A stretch of 60,440 nucleotides of DNA from CAZMYM01 sp964620325 (GCA_964620325.1 CAZUIM010000015.1:1-60440), one strand, 5' to 3'. Shown: positions 1-9,167, counted from the stretch's first letter. Notes: generated by a model not told the origin, from the letters alone. Translations and numbers: made by a program.

Positions 1-5
1 GCTCT

Positions 6-398
6 TCAGCCTGCCACCTGAGAGACCAAACTACACACGAAACTTGACACAGCCGCGTCAATCTCTACTTGCTCCTCAACTCGTATGTGTTGCTTCTTAC
101 CCGTTCGTTTCTTCTCGCCTTGATTCTCCACCCATTTGGCGTTGTAGAGTTCGTCAAAGATGGCTTGGATGCTCTCGAAGGTAAACGCTACTTTACAGCC
201 AAGTGAGGTCTGATCTGAGACTTCCGGAAGCGGCCCCATGCGCCGCCGGCCCATCGACTCGATCAGGAGAAGCAGCCCAGCAAGCCCGGCCTTGTGCTGC
301 GCTGAAGGTAGGCTGGGCAGGTCGTAAGAGATGGTGATTAAGGTTTCATCAGTCTCACCTTTCTTCTCTTTCGATCTTTTCTCATGTGTGGCGGCTAT
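6..398 (-). pseudogene. Type I CRISPR Cas8 (Cmx8-like) N-terminal fragment
   Basis: This is the N-terminal part of a Cascade large subunit, the protein that in type I systems recognises target DNA beside the crRNA. The frame reads ISYDLPSLPSAQHKAGLAGL, then IESMGRRRMGPLPEV and FDELYNAKWVEN, which I recall as the conserved opening of the type I-MYXAN Cas8/Cmx8 family. It lies directly downstream of cas3, where cas8 is expected. Two oddities: the strong ribosome binding site AGGAGGT (404-410) is followed in this frame by ATA at 396-398 and by no ATG, GTG or TTG close by; and the frame stops with TGA at 6-8 after about 130 codons, whereas the family has several hundred. It is therefore frameshifted, truncated, or affected by a sequence error at the contig edge. 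The family call is from memory of its motifs. Confidence 0.55.
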
Positions 399-408
399 TG
401 CGCACCTC

Positions 409-2715
409 CTATCTCCGGTATCCCAGTACAGGGCTATATTTCGCCGAGGCCGCGACCCGCAGGTGGCGCAGCCTCCCGTCGGATTTCGGCTTCTCTGATC
501 TGGGCACCGGAAGCACGTATCCCGGCGCGGAGATCAGCTTCCGGTTTCGAGCTTCGAGGTATTCGTCGATGTCGGTGTCGAGCACGCAGTCAACGTTGTA
601 GTCGAGCCCCTCGCGGAACTGGTGTTCGTGTGCGCTTGCCCAAAATCCGCTTTGCCAGAACGCCTCGTATCTGTCGGCTTCCCATGTCGAAACAAGTCTG
701 TCCAGGTACTCCGAAAGGTAGCTCTGTGATATATCGGTCTCACGCGCCATCTCACTAATGCAGGCGCCGCCTTTCGCGATATCGTCACTGTCGTATGGAA
801 GCGGATTCTCGGACTCGTAGGCGAAAACCTCGCCCCGACGGTCCCCGGGTTCCTTCTGCCGGCAGCAGCGCCCCATTCTCTGAATCAGCGATGGCACCGG
901 AGCAATCTCAGTGATCAACACATCGGCATCGAGATCGAGGCTCATCTCGCAAACTTGTGTGCTCACGACAACGGCTTCCTCGTCTCCACGAGAGGACCTG
1001 AAGAGTCGAATGACCTCCTCGTGGCGGTCACGCCGGTCCATAAGCCTGAATCGGCTGTGATAACAAAGCACGCTCGCCCGCGGGCGCCTCTCACTCATCT
1101 CCAGTGCGATGCGCTGGCACTCGTCGACCCGGTTGACCACCCACAGGACACGCTTGCCCTCGTTCAGAGCGCGACTGGCCACATTCCGAGCATCTCCACG
1201 TTCGATCGCTTGCACGCGATAGCGTGGATGTCCAGCGATGCGCTCCAAATCTGCAAACTGAGACTCGTCTCCAGGAAACAGCTGCAAGCCGGCTTCAAGC
1301 AGCCTCTCTCGTCTTTTCGACGGCAAGCTCGCTGTCATGCAGAGTACCGGCACATCGAACTTCTCGATGAACCTGACCAGTGACGAGAACATTCCGGGAC
1401 TAAAGCTGTGCACCTCGTCGATGACAACAGCGCTGTCGGCGAGAAGCGGAAGTAGGCATACCGGTGCGTACTGACTGGCCATGAAGCCGAGGAACGAGTC
1501 CACCGTCGCGCTGAAGATCCGCTTAGGCCACTGACCCAACGCGAACAGCCGTCGCTCCACCGTGTAGTCCCGACCGGAGCGCTCATCGCCGTTCTCAAAC
1601 ATCCCTTCGAGGTCATACGTAGCCGTGCCGTGAAGCAATGCGGCATCGGTTTCCGGAGCCCACGAAACGTAGTCTCTGAAACCCTCGGTTGCTGTGCCTC
1701 GCGTTGGATACAAGAAGAGGATCCGTGCAGCGGGACGTCCGGCGAGACGTCCCCCAATCCACCTCCATGCAGCCAGGGTCTTGCCCGAGCCACAAGGCGC
1801 GAGCATCAGCGCTCGGTCGCTCAGGCACGATGCTTCCACCTGAAAGTCGTTCCAGCGGAAAGGGGTGCCGCTTGACTTCTCGATGGCCTGTCTTCGCGGC
1901 GCAATGACCTTGTCTTCAATGTACTCGGCGTTGATGATCCCTTCAGCTTTGAAGACCTCTTCAAGCCATGAACTCACTGACTTATTCTCCCTCGTGAGGC
2001 CTGAACCCACTGAATCGGCAACGATTACCGCGGCTCGTGCTGCAAGAAGAAGGCGGTGACGTGGTTCATCGTACGTTTCGCTGGGGACTGCAAGGCTGTG
2101 CATGACAGGCCGAACCTGCCGATTGAATCTCCTGGCCAAGTGCCTCACGTAGTCGATCGGCAGGTCCTGATACGTCCACTTACCGACTAGAGCGCCTATT
2201 CCGGGTGGTTCCGCTTTCAGAATGGAGGCTGGAGCAGACAACAACCCGGCGAAATCGAACACCTCGAAGCGTGATCTATCGGCAAGCCAGGCAGCGAAGT
2301 CGTCTTCCTTGAATCGAAGATGGTGCGAGCCGACGACCGATAGGATTAACTCATAATCAGTATCCGCCCTAGAAGAAAGCCAGCTCTTCAATGGGTCAGA
2401 AGCCAGCAACATGGTTGACAGGTGCTCGTGGCGCACAACTTGATCTTTCCTTCGGTCGGTCACGGCGCTCTGAAAACCGTCGTTCGCCTTCCCAAGATCG
2501 TGAAAACAGACTGACAACCGCGAGTTAACGAAGAATTGTTGCTGTTGGTCTTCTCCAAGACCAAAGAACCGCATCCATTGAGCCGCAGTGCGGCTCGGAG
2601 CATCCACTGTTCCGAACAACGTATCGAATGCGTCAAGCGCGTCGCGAGTATGTTCGATAAGCGTTGGCTGGCGGCCGTCACGAGCGCTCTTCGCGAAGAG
2701 CGTCAACTGTCTCAC
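409..2715 (-). CDS. cas3: CRISPR-associated helicase/nuclease Cas3 (HD domain fused)
   Basis: Cas3 is the effector of type I CRISPR interference: it is recruited by Cascade to an R-loop, then nicks and unwinds target DNA. The 768-residue protein has an N-terminal HD nuclease domain (FHDLGKAND with H72-D73, RHEHLS with H96/H98, a probable further metal ligand D234 in VADSVGSG). A superfamily 2 helicase follows: Walker A APCGSGKT at 306-313, DEVH box at 433-436, SAT-like TASLP near 461, motif VI QRMGRCCR at 612-619. The start is GTG, and its GTGA overlaps the cas6 stop, so the two are translationally coupled. The gene ends just before the cas8 fragment. Its base composition is lower in GC than the genes from 3.7 kb on, consistent with transfer of the CRISPR locus. 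Confidence 0.93.
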   Translation of the reverse strand: MRQLTLFAKSARDGRQPTLIEHTRDALDAFDTLFGTVDAPSRTAAQWMRFFGLGEDQQQQFFVNSRLSVCFHDLGKANDGFQSAVTDRRKDQVVRHEHLSTMLLASDPLKSWLSSRADTDYELILSVVGSHHLRFKEDDFAAWLADRSRFEVFDFAGLLSAPASILKAEPPGIGALVGKWTYQDLPIDYVRHLARRFNRQVRPVMHSLAVPSETYDEPRHRLLLAARAAVIVADSVGSGLTRENKSVSSWLEEVFKAEGIINAEYIEDKVIAPRRQAIEKSSGTPFRWNDFQVEASCLSDRALMLAPCGSGKTLAAWRWIGGRLAGRPAARILFLYPTRGTATEGFRDYVSWAPETDAALLHGTATYDLEGMFENGDERSGRDYTVERRLFALGQWPKRIFSATVDSFLGFMASQYAPVCLLPLLADSAVVIDEVHSFSPGMFSSLVRFIEKFDVPVLCMTASLPSKRRERLLEAGLQLFPGDESQFADLERIAGHPRYRVQAIERGDARNVASRALNEGKRVLWVVNRVDECQRIALEMSERRPRASVLCYHSRFRLMDRRDRHEEVIRLFRSSRGDEEAVVVSTQVCEMSLDLDADVLITEIAPVPSLIQRMGRCCRQKEPGDRRGEVFAYESENPLPYDSDDIAKGGACISEMARETDISQSYLSEYLDRLVSTWEADRYEAFWQSGFWASAHEHQFREGLDYNVDCVLDTDIDEYLEARNRKLISAPGYVLPVPRSEKPKSDGRLRHLRVAASAKYSPVLGYRR

Positions 2716-3449
2716 CCCTTCGCCGGCACATAGATCCCGCAGCCAAACCGCCGCCGCCCGCCGATTCCGTGCTCTTGAAGGCGAAGCGACTCGTCCGCGG
2801 TAAGCCGTTCCACCCCAACAGCAAATCCAACTACCTCTTTATCCCGAATACGCAGCGTTCGACGGATCCAAGGGGACTGCGTTCCTCCATCTCGGGTCTT
2901 GTTGGCCTCAAATGCATCACCGGTCGAAAGGAGAAATGGCTCGCCGTGAACATCAAGCCTCGCGAGCTGTCGTCGGACAGCGTCCAGGAACGGCTCGGCC
3001 TCCATGAACCCCTTGATCACAACAAGCCTACTGGATACCGCCGCAGCAGGGACCAAGGCTCGCACGGTAGGCACGCCGACCCTCAGTGGATGGCCCGCAA
3101 CATCAAGCATCGTGCCGGCGAGAACAAGCACATCAGGGATTCGATCGACGGGCAACCTCAAGACAAGACGGCTGTTCTGAGTGAGTGCCAGCTTCCGGTC
3201 CCCAATGAGTCTCCCATAGATGGGATGAATCCCAATCTGGTCGTCCCCGTGAAGACCGAGAAGCAGCCGCGACATTGCCGAGTACACGGCGTACCCGTGG
3301 TCAACGGGAATCAATCCTCCGCTCAGCCTGAACGATAGATCAACAATCTGGTCAGCCTCGCGATGCACTGCCCATCCTCTCTCCGTCGTGATGAGAGCGT
3401 CTTCTTCTCCCTCTGTGCTGGCCTCACAGACGAACCTTATCCTTCGCAT
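2712..3449 (-). CDS. cas6: CRISPR crRNA endonuclease Cas6 (Cmx6-like)
   Basis: Cas6 cuts the long CRISPR transcript within each repeat to give crRNAs and usually stays bound to the repeat hairpin. The 245-residue product has features I associate with the type I-MYXAN Cas6 (Cmx6): an early DHGYAVYSAMSRLL, GIHPIYG, SRLVLRLPVDRIP, GHPLRVGVP, RLVVIKGF, and the C-terminal glycine-rich loop GIGGRRRFGCGIYVP typical of RAMP-fold proteins. I chose the ATG at 3447-3449 (MRRIRFVCEAS) because conservation begins just after it; the frame is open upstream to an ATG at 3614, but that extension has no family resemblance. No strong ribosome binding site precedes the chosen start. Its stop overlaps the cas3 start by four bases. 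Confidence 0.85.
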   Translation of the reverse strand: MRRIRFVCEASTEGEEDALITTERGWAVHREADQIVDLSFRLSGGLIPVDHGYAVYSAMSRLLLGLHGDDQIGIHPIYGRLIGDRKLALTQNSRLVLRLPVDRIPDVLVLAGTMLDVAGHPLRVGVPTVRALVPAAAVSSRLVVIKGFMEAEPFLDAVRRQLARLDVHGEPFLLSTGDAFEANKTRDGGTQSPWIRRTLRIRDKEVVGFAVGVERLTADESLRLQEHGIGGRRRFGCGIYVPAKG

Positions 3450-3600
3450 GATAGAAAGGCAACTGTGAAAGATGCTCTTTCCGTGAACACGGTGTTGCCG
3501 CGCTTCGGAGCGGGGACAGTGATCCGAAAGACAGCAAGAACGATGTCGAGGTCCCACACCTGACTCGTGCGCGGCCTGGTGTGGCTTCCACGCACTCGGC

Positions 3601-3626
3601 AAGATCCCACGCACGGGGACTGAAAG
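3601..3626. repeat. Possible solitary degenerate CRISPR repeat end
   Basis: The stretch TCCCACGCACGGGGA followed by CTGAAAG resembles the 3' half of many type I repeats, which carry a short GC stem (TCCC/GGGA here) and end in ATTGAAAC or CTGAAAG. It lies about 150 bp upstream of cas6. I looked one repeat-plus-spacer length to either side and saw no second copy, so no array can be called. Confidence 0.2.
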
Positions 3627-3665
3627 AGCCGATTGGCGGTGACGATGCCTATCACCGATCTGATG

Positions 3666-4763
3666 TTACACGTTCGTGTGCGACAAAGCGGGTTCGCCGA
3701 AGAACCGCTCGAGCCGCCGTAGCGCCTCGAGTTCGGCCTTCTGCCCGATCTTCGCCTTCGTGATCGCCCGGCCGAGAAGCTCGATCGTCCCGTCGTACAG
3801 CGGCCGATCGACCGGGTAGGGGATCCCGTCCTTCCCGCCGTGCGCGAAGGAGAACCGCGCCGGGTCCTCGGTGCTGGGCGCGTCGCCGTACACGAGCTCG
3901 GCGACCAGCGACAGCGCCCGCAGCGTCTTCGCGCCCACCCCTGGCAGACAGAGCAGGTCCCGAAACGTCTCGGGCTGCGCTTCGTACGTCTTGACGAAGA
4001 TCCGCTCCAGCCGCTCGGGTGCGATGTCCGCGAGGACGATCGCGTGTCTTCGCGGCAGCGCGAGCGACTTGAGCCGGCGCAGCTCGCCGCTGATCTCGAC
4101 CGGCGACCGGATCGCCAGCTCGGCGCTCGTTCGACGCGTCCGTCCGCTCGCCTCGGCGACGAGGTTCAACGTCTCACTGCGGCGGTCGCAGCAGACGGCC
4201 GCGTGCGGTTCACAGACGAAGTCCTCCACGGTGCGGGACAGCCAATGGTAGCGCCGCGCCATCCCGTTGGACTCGTTCATCCCCTGCTGAACGACCGCCC
4301 AGTTCGCCTCTCGATCGAAAAGGAAGACGTGGTGGTAGATCTGGTAGCCGTCCTGCACGGCGGCGCTGTCGACCTTCGCCGACGTCCGGCTGGCGTCGGT
4401 CAACAGCGTCGCGTCGATTCCCGTTCGCTCCCCCCACGCGGCAATCTCGGATGGGGTCTTCCTCGACGCCGCCCCCTTCCCGCCGGCAACGAACAGCCCC
4501 AGGTTCTCTTCCTCCCCACGGATTCCCTCTTTGATCGCGCCGCAGGTGGTCGTCGTCAGGCCGCTCGAGTGCCAGTCGAAGCCGAGGACGCAGCCGAACG
4601 CCTGGAACCAGGCCGGGTCGCTGACGCGACCGAGGAGTCCGCGCGAGCCTTCCTCAAGGACGACGATCTCGGCGATCGACCGGGCCAGCTTCGCCATCCT
4701 CTCGAAGAGCCAACGCGGCGCGCGGCCTCGATGAAGTGGAAGGTCGGCCGTCCCGGTTCTCAT
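3666..4763 (-). CDS. DUF763 family protein with helix-hairpin-helix motif
   Basis: This is a member of the DUF763 family, widespread in archaea and some bacteria and without a proven function. The start is the ATG at 4763, giving the family's characteristic opening MRTGTADLPLHRGRAPRWLF; GGTGG lies a few bases upstream. Family landmarks follow in order: GCVLGFDWHSSGLTTT, VAGGKGAASRKTP, VQDGYQIYHHVF, WAVVQQGMN and ARRYHWLS. Near residues 275-295, LLCLPGVGAKTLRALSLVAE is a helix-hairpin-helix of the type that binds nucleic acid backbones, so a DNA or RNA role is a reasonable inference. It is the last gene of the run tig-clpP-DUF763 on this strand, 58 bp after clpP, and may be cotranscribed with them. 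Confidence 0.85.
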   Translation of the reverse strand: MRTGTADLPLHRGRAPRWLFERMAKLARSIAEIVVLEEGSRGLLGRVSDPAWFQAFGCVLGFDWHSSGLTTTTCGAIKEGIRGEEENLGLFVAGGKGAASRKTPSEIAAWGERTGIDATLLTDASRTSAKVDSAAVQDGYQIYHHVFLFDREANWAVVQQGMNESNGMARRYHWLSRTVEDFVCEPHAAVCCDRRSETLNLVAEASGRTRRTSAELAIRSPVEISGELRRLKSLALPRRHAIVLADIAPERLERIFVKTYEAQPETFRDLLCLPGVGAKTLRALSLVAELVYGDAPSTEDPARFSFAHGGKDGIPYPVDRPLYDGTIELLGRAITKAKIGQKAELEALRRLERFFGEPALSHTNV

Positions 4764-4821
4764 GCGACCACCGTACACGATCTGCGGCGAACCGGCGACG
4801 CCGTCCTCTCGGTGGGATCTC

Positions 4822-5412
4822 TTATTCGCCGCGCGGTGGGATGATTCGATCGATCAGACCGTACTCGACGGCCTCTTCGGCTGACATGTAGTAGTCGCGA
4901 TCGGTGTCCTTCGCGATCCTCTTCTTGGTCCTTCCCGTGTGGGAGGCGAGGATGTCGATCAACAGGTCGCGCATTCGGAGGAGCTCCTCGGTCTGGATCT
5001 TGACGTCGGCCGCCATCCCCTGAGACCCGCCCCACACCTGATGCAGCAGGATGCGCGAGTTCGGGAGGGCGGAGCGCTTGCCGCTCGAACCTCCGGCCAG
5101 GAGGACGGCTCCCATGCTCGCAGCCTGGCCGATGCAGATGGTCGCCACGTTGCACTTCACGTAACGCATCGTGTCGTAGATCGCCAGCCCGGCTGTCACC
5201 GACCCGCCGGGGGAATTGATGTAGAGGTTGATGTCCTTCGCCGGGTCCTTCGCCGCCAGGAACAGCATCTGCGCGATGACGACGTTCGCCACATCGTCGT
5301 CGAGCGCGTCCCGGAGGAAGATGATCCGATCCTCGAGCAACCGGGAGTAGATATCGTAGGTTCGTTCGGTGTGCCCGGTGTGATCGATCACGAATGGAAT
5401 CTGTGCCGTCAT
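4822..5412 (-). CDS. clpP: ATP-dependent Clp protease proteolytic subunit
   Basis: ClpP forms the double heptameric proteolytic chamber that degrades proteins fed by Clp ATPases. The 196-residue length is normal. The catalytic triad is visible: S99 in GQAASMGAVLL, H124 in SRILLHQ, and the Asp at about 173 in DTDRDYYM. NSPGGSVTAGLAIYDTM is the oxyanion-loop region. There is no long propeptide. The start ATG overlaps the stop of tig by four bases (ATGA), so synthesis is coupled to that of the chaperone. No ClpX-type unfoldase follows, although tig-clpP-clpX is a common order; DUF763 takes that place. Confidence 0.97.
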   Translation of the reverse strand: MTAQIPFVIDHTGHTERTYDIYSRLLEDRIIFLRDALDDDVANVVIAQMLFLAAKDPAKDINLYINSPGGSVTAGLAIYDTMRYVKCNVATICIGQAASMGAVLLAGGSSGKRSALPNSRILLHQVWGGSQGMAADVKIQTEELLRMRDLLIDILASHTGRTKKRIAKDTDRDYYMSAEEAVEYGLIDRIIPPRGE

Positions 5413-6749
5413 GTGTCTCCACCTTCCTTCGTCGGATCGATCACGAGTCCGCCCTTCGCTGCACCTCTCGACGGATCGATGATGCGTCCTTCTCCATGAT
5501 CGGTCTCCGCTTCCGTGACTTCGGCCGACTCGCGCAGGATCTCGAAGATCCGTCCGTTCACCTTGCTCGTGCGGTAGTCGTCCCAGCGGTCTTCGGCCTT
5601 CAATCGTGCCGCAAAGCGGAGTGGATCCTCCCCGGCCTCCTCGGCGTCCTCGCGCGCCAGCCGCTCGAGCTCCTCGTCGTCGATCTCGACTCCCTCGTCG
5701 ATCGCAATCTGACGGAGAACCAACTCCCGGCGGATCCGTCGCTCGACGCTCTCCCGGATCTCGGCTCGAAGCTGCAACTCGCTGATCCCTCGTTCGGCCA
5801 GATACCCTTCGAGCGTTCGTTCGCTCCCCGGCCGCTCGAGCGACGCCTCGAACCGCTCCATCTCCTCCCCGACCACCTCGTCGACGAACGGATCGGGAAG
5901 CGGGATCTCCGCTTCATCGACGATCGAGTCGAGCGCGGCCGATTCGATGATCCGGTCATATCGCTCGGCGCGAGCCGCTCGGATCTTCTCCTCGATGTCC
6001 GCTCGCAGTGCTTCGAGTGAATCGAAGCCAGCATCCTTGGCCATCTCGTCGTCGATGTCGGGGAGGAGGATCTCCTTCAACTCGACCACTTCGAGCGTCG
6101 TCTGCAATCGCTTTCCATCGGAGAGCTCCGCGTCGATCTCGACCCGATCCCCGATCCGCGCACCGATCAGACGTGACGTGACCGAATCGCCGGCTGCCGC
6201 TCGCGTGTCCCATTCGTTCTCTTTCTCGCGGACGCGGACGATGTCCCCGTCGGTGACCGTTTCGCCCTCCTTCCCGCCGAGAGACGCGAAGTGCGACTGC
6301 ACCTCTTGCAGTGCTTGCTGAACGTCTTCCTCGGTCACCGGCGGCGGCGGCGGCACCGTCACCTCGCGCCCACGGATGCCCGGCAGATCGACCTTCGGAA
6401 GCACAGAGAACGACGCGGTGAACACGAACGGATCGGACTCGCCGGATGAGACAACCTCGAGTCTCGGGGGGGAGACGGGTCGAAGATCGAGCGACGCCAA
6501 CGCCTTCGGCAAGTGGCGACGCTGAAGGTCCTCTTGCGTCTCCGCAATGAAGAGGTCCTGGCCAAACCTCGAGTCGAGGACGTTCCGCGGCGTCCTCCCT
6601 CTTCTGAATCCCGGAATCCTCGCTTCTCGCGCGTACCGCCGGTAGACGGCGTCGAGCTGCTCGCGGAATGTGTCGGACCCGACCGTCACGCGGACGGTCG
6701 CCTCCGTCTCATCTCGTGTTTCGATCTCGTATTGCGATTTGTCGGTCAT
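5409..6749 (-). CDS. tig: Trigger factor, ribosome-associated chaperone
   Basis: Trigger factor binds the ribosomal exit tunnel and shields nascent chains. The 446 residues match the family length. The N-terminal ribosome-docking region contains IPGFRRGRTPRNVLDSRFG near 43-62, equivalent to the usual GFRxGxxP signature. The middle third is the FKBP-like domain, here without obvious catalytic conservation, and the last 200 residues are the charged helical arms. The acidic C-terminal extension ends in an Asp/Glu/Gly-rich tail. An excellent promoter lies upstream at 6795-6823. Its TGA overlaps the clpP start. Confidence 0.95.
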   Translation of the reverse strand: MTDKSQYEIETRDETEATVRVTVGSDTFREQLDAVYRRYAREARIPGFRRGRTPRNVLDSRFGQDLFIAETQEDLQRRHLPKALASLDLRPVSPPRLEVVSSGESDPFVFTASFSVLPKVDLPGIRGREVTVPPPPPVTEEDVQQALQEVQSHFASLGGKEGETVTDGDIVRVREKENEWDTRAAAGDSVTSRLIGARIGDRVEIDAELSDGKRLQTTLEVVELKEILLPDIDDEMAKDAGFDSLEALRADIEEKIRAARAERYDRIIESAALDSIVDEAEIPLPDPFVDEVVGEEMERFEASLERPGSERTLEGYLAERGISELQLRAEIRESVERRIRRELVLRQIAIDEGVEIDDEELERLAREDAEEAGEDPLRFAARLKAEDRWDDYRTSKVNGRIFEILRESAEVTEAETDHGEGRIIDPSRGAAKGGLVIDPTKEGGDT

Positions 6750-6794
6750 GTGATATCGAGTGCTCCAGACAATCTCAGAATCGGATTCGGGCGG

Positions 6795-6823
6795 ATTATA
6801 CGAATCGGCCGATCACCGAACAA
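6795..6823 (-). promoter_or_regulatory. Sigma-70-type promoter for tig-clpP
   Basis: On the minus strand, TTGTTC (6818-6823) and a consensus TATAAT (6795-6800) are separated by 17 bp. Transcription would begin near 6788, about 40 bases before the tig ATG, and would run through tig, clpP and probably DUF763. Confidence 0.7.
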
Positions 6824-6845
6824 GAAAACACCGTCGTCTACGCCG

Positions 6846-7553
6846 TTAGAACAATAGGAGCGTTCGCCACTCCGGCCCGAGGAGGAGCGACCACAGCCGC
6901 CAGATTGCGCCGAAGACGGGAGTCAGCACGCCGAGGTAGATGAACGCGATCAGGATGAAAAAGCCGTATCGCTCGATGCTCAACAAAAACCGGCGCCCTT
7001 GAGGCGGAAGGAAATACATCAAGACGCGGGACCCGTCAAGGGGCGGTATCGGGATCAGGTTGAACACCGCGAGCACCAGATTGTAGAGAACGAAGACACT
7101 CAGCAGATAGAAGAGCGCCTCGATCAGGTTCCCGCCGAACCCGCCGATCCGGTGGAGGACTCCGTTCGGAACGCCGAGAAAGACGGCCCGGCCGACACCG
7201 GCCGTCGCCAGCGCCAGGACGATGTTCGTCCCCGGACCGGCCAGCGCAACGTAGAGCATTCCGCGGAGCGGATTCCGGAAGTTGCCCGGGTTGATCGGAA
7301 CCGGCTTCGCCCAACCGAACAGCGGGACCGCGGATTGGAACAAAACCCGCAGCAGAACGAGCGAAACGGGGACGAGGATCGTTCCGATCGGATCGACGTG
7401 AGCGAGCGGATTCAACGTCAATCGACCGCGATCCTTCGCCGTCGAATCTCCGAGTCGGAAGGCGACGAAACCGTGCGCCACCTCGTGGAGAACGATCGCC
7501 ATGAAGACGGCGACCAATGAAAGGACGACTTCTAGGATCAGATCGAAATTCAT
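6846..7553 (-). CDS. Site-2 protease family membrane metalloprotease (M50)
   Basis: This 235-residue polytopic membrane protein belongs to the rhomboid-sized site-2 protease branch that cleaves other proteins inside the membrane. The zinc motif HEVAH (H23, E24, H27) sits in the first transmembrane helix after IVL. The third ligand is the Asp at about 173 in NLIPIPPLDGSR, the standard NPxPPLDG motif. Several hydrophobic segments occupy the rest, and there is no PDZ domain, so this is the compact YwhC/Rip3-like class. Its start overlaps the rqcH stop by four bases, which makes it the second gene of an rqcH operon. The substrate is unknown. Confidence 0.9.
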   Translation of the reverse strand: MNFDLILEVVLSLVAVFMAIVLHEVAHGFVAFRLGDSTAKDRGRLTLNPLAHVDPIGTILVPVSLVLLRVLFQSAVPLFGWAKPVPINPGNFRNPLRGMLYVALAGPGTNIVLALATAGVGRAVFLGVPNGVLHRIGGFGGNLIEALFYLLSVFVLYNLVLAVFNLIPIPPLDGSRVLMYFLPPQGRRFLLSIERYGFFILIAFIYLGVLTPVFGAIWRLWSLLLGPEWRTLLLF

Positions 7554-9157
7554 TCGCGCTCCCTCGGGTCCGGATCGACCGTCAGTGTATCCTCGTTCCG
7601 GACGATTACCAGACCGGGGGGAGCCCCTTTCGGCTTCCGCACGTGCTTCACGGCCGTCATGACCACGTCGACGCGGCGCTCCCCTCTCGCCTTCGAGTAG
7701 CGGGCCGCAAGCCTCGCCGCCTCTCGGACGACGCCTTCCGGGATCTCGGCCCGTCCGCCTCGTCGGACGATGACGTGCGAACCGGAGGCTCCTCGAACGT
7801 GCATCCAGAGATCATCGGGCGCCGCCTCCCGCAACAGCCTGTCGTTCTCGTTCGCGTCCCGGCCGACGAGGACGACGTGTCCCTCGATCGTGAACCGACG
7901 CCCGGAAGACGGCTCCGCTCCCTCGGAAGGACGACCGGAACGATCGGGCGGAAGGAGGCGGGCCGCTTCCTCGGGGAGCGGCCCGCCTTCGTCGATCGCT
8001 TCGATCGCTCGGCGAATCTGCACGATCTCTCGATCGATCCGCCGGAGCCGCTCTTCGACGTGGGGACGCCCTCGCCGAAGGCGCTTCGATCGCTCGTACA
8101 GGCGTTGCGCATTCTCGATCGGGCCGAGCGAGGGATCGAGCCGAATCTCGACCATCTCTTCGCTCGCCGGATCTGTCAGCGAGACCGACGCGACTCCGGC
8201 TTCGATCTCGGACTGACGGGTCAGAAGAAGGTCCGCCCAATGCCGGAGCCGCTCCGCCTCACCGGCTGCGTCGAGCCACTCCCTGAGCTTCTCCGCCGTT
8301 CGCGATCTTCGGCGAAGCGCCCGTTGCAGGCGAACACGAACCGCCCGCTCTCCGCCCGACGCACGGTCGTCGCTCAACTCACGCGCCATGTCGAGGGCGC
8401 GCGAGAACGTCTCGTATCGCCTCGCCGGAGGAGGGAGCGGGTAGAAGGTCGCCCGAGCGCCGGCCGCGTCGACGGAGGCCTCTGGACACTCCACCTTCCG
8501 AGCCAGATCGTGCAGGGCGTCGCAGACCCGTTGGGCCGAGAGCTCGGAACTGCCATCGCTTCTCGCCGACGCGATCGAGTCCGCCGCCGTCTCCCGACCG
8601 AGGCCGTCGACGATCCCGGCCAGCGCGCGGACCGGATCGGTCCCTTCGAGGGGAGCTGCGACCGACGCGGCTTCGATCGTTCTCGGATCGAGCTTTGACT
8701 GCGGGGAGAGCGGTACGTACGGACGACCCGGACGGTTCCGCGAGTCCCGGCGTCCGGAGCCGATCACAATCCCGTCGCGAACCAAGAGCAGATTTCCACG
8801 AAGGCCGGCCAGCTCGGCAACGAGCTCGATCACATCGGACCGGGCGCCGCGCTTGCGCTCGACGCTGAAGACGACGATCCGGTCCCATCCTCGCTGCCGG
8901 ATTCCGGCGATTCGTCCGCCTCGAAGGTGCTTCCTCAGGAGCATCGCGAAGTTCGTCGGTTTCCGGGGATTCGGGATATCGAGCTGCGTCAGGTGAATCG
9001 CTGCGTCCTTCGGCGAGATGAGAACTCGACGCGATCCGCGCCCGGAGGCCCGGAGGATGAACAGGTCCCGCGACGGCTGATACACCGTTCGTACGATTCC
9101 ACCCTCAACCGCTGGACGCAGCTCGTTGAGGGCAGCTGCGATGGCCAATCCGTCCAT
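7550..9157 (-). CDS. rqcH: Ribosome quality control factor RqcH (NFACT protein)
   Basis: RqcH/Rqc2 proteins bind stalled 50S subunits carrying peptidyl-tRNA and add C-terminal alanine tails that mark the chain for degradation. The 535-residue protein opens with MDGLAIAAAL and an NFACT-N domain (FRA..RRVLIS, PTNFAMLLRKHLRGGRI), continues through helix-hairpin-helix and coiled-coil segments (roughly 260-380), and ends in an NFACT-R domain with DLWMHVRGASGSHVIVRR near 450. All expected parts are present. It is transcribed divergently from the tRNA-Thr gene and is coupled to the downstream site-2 protease. Placement near ClpP fits the known fate of Ala-tailed proteins, although the genes belong to separate transcripts. 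Confidence 0.92.
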   Translation of the reverse strand: MDGLAIAAALNELRPAVEGGIVRTVYQPSRDLFILRASGRGSRRVLISPKDAAIHLTQLDIPNPRKPTNFAMLLRKHLRGGRIAGIRQRGWDRIVVFSVERKRGARSDVIELVAELAGLRGNLLLVRDGIVIGSGRRDSRNRPGRPYVPLSPQSKLDPRTIEAASVAAPLEGTDPVRALAGIVDGLGRETAADSIASARSDGSSELSAQRVCDALHDLARKVECPEASVDAAGARATFYPLPPPARRYETFSRALDMARELSDDRASGGERAVRVRLQRALRRRSRTAEKLREWLDAAGEAERLRHWADLLLTRQSEIEAGVASVSLTDPASEEMVEIRLDPSLGPIENAQRLYERSKRLRRGRPHVEERLRRIDREIVQIRRAIEAIDEGGPLPEEAARLLPPDRSGRPSEGAEPSSGRRFTIEGHVVLVGRDANENDRLLREAAPDDLWMHVRGASGSHVIVRRGGRAEIPEGVVREAARLAARYSKARGERRVDVVMTAVKHVRKPKGAPPGLVIVRNEDTLTVDPDPRERE

Positions 9158-9167
9158 GCCGCCTCCG

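Noticed and set aside
3450..3614. Longer start for cas6 at 3614
   Set aside because: The extra 55 residues are Cys/His/Arg-rich with no Cas6 resemblance, and the protein family begins near 3449.
1..3660. A CRISPR array within the cas region
   Set aside because: I found no series of regularly spaced repeats; only one weak repeat-like end at 3601.
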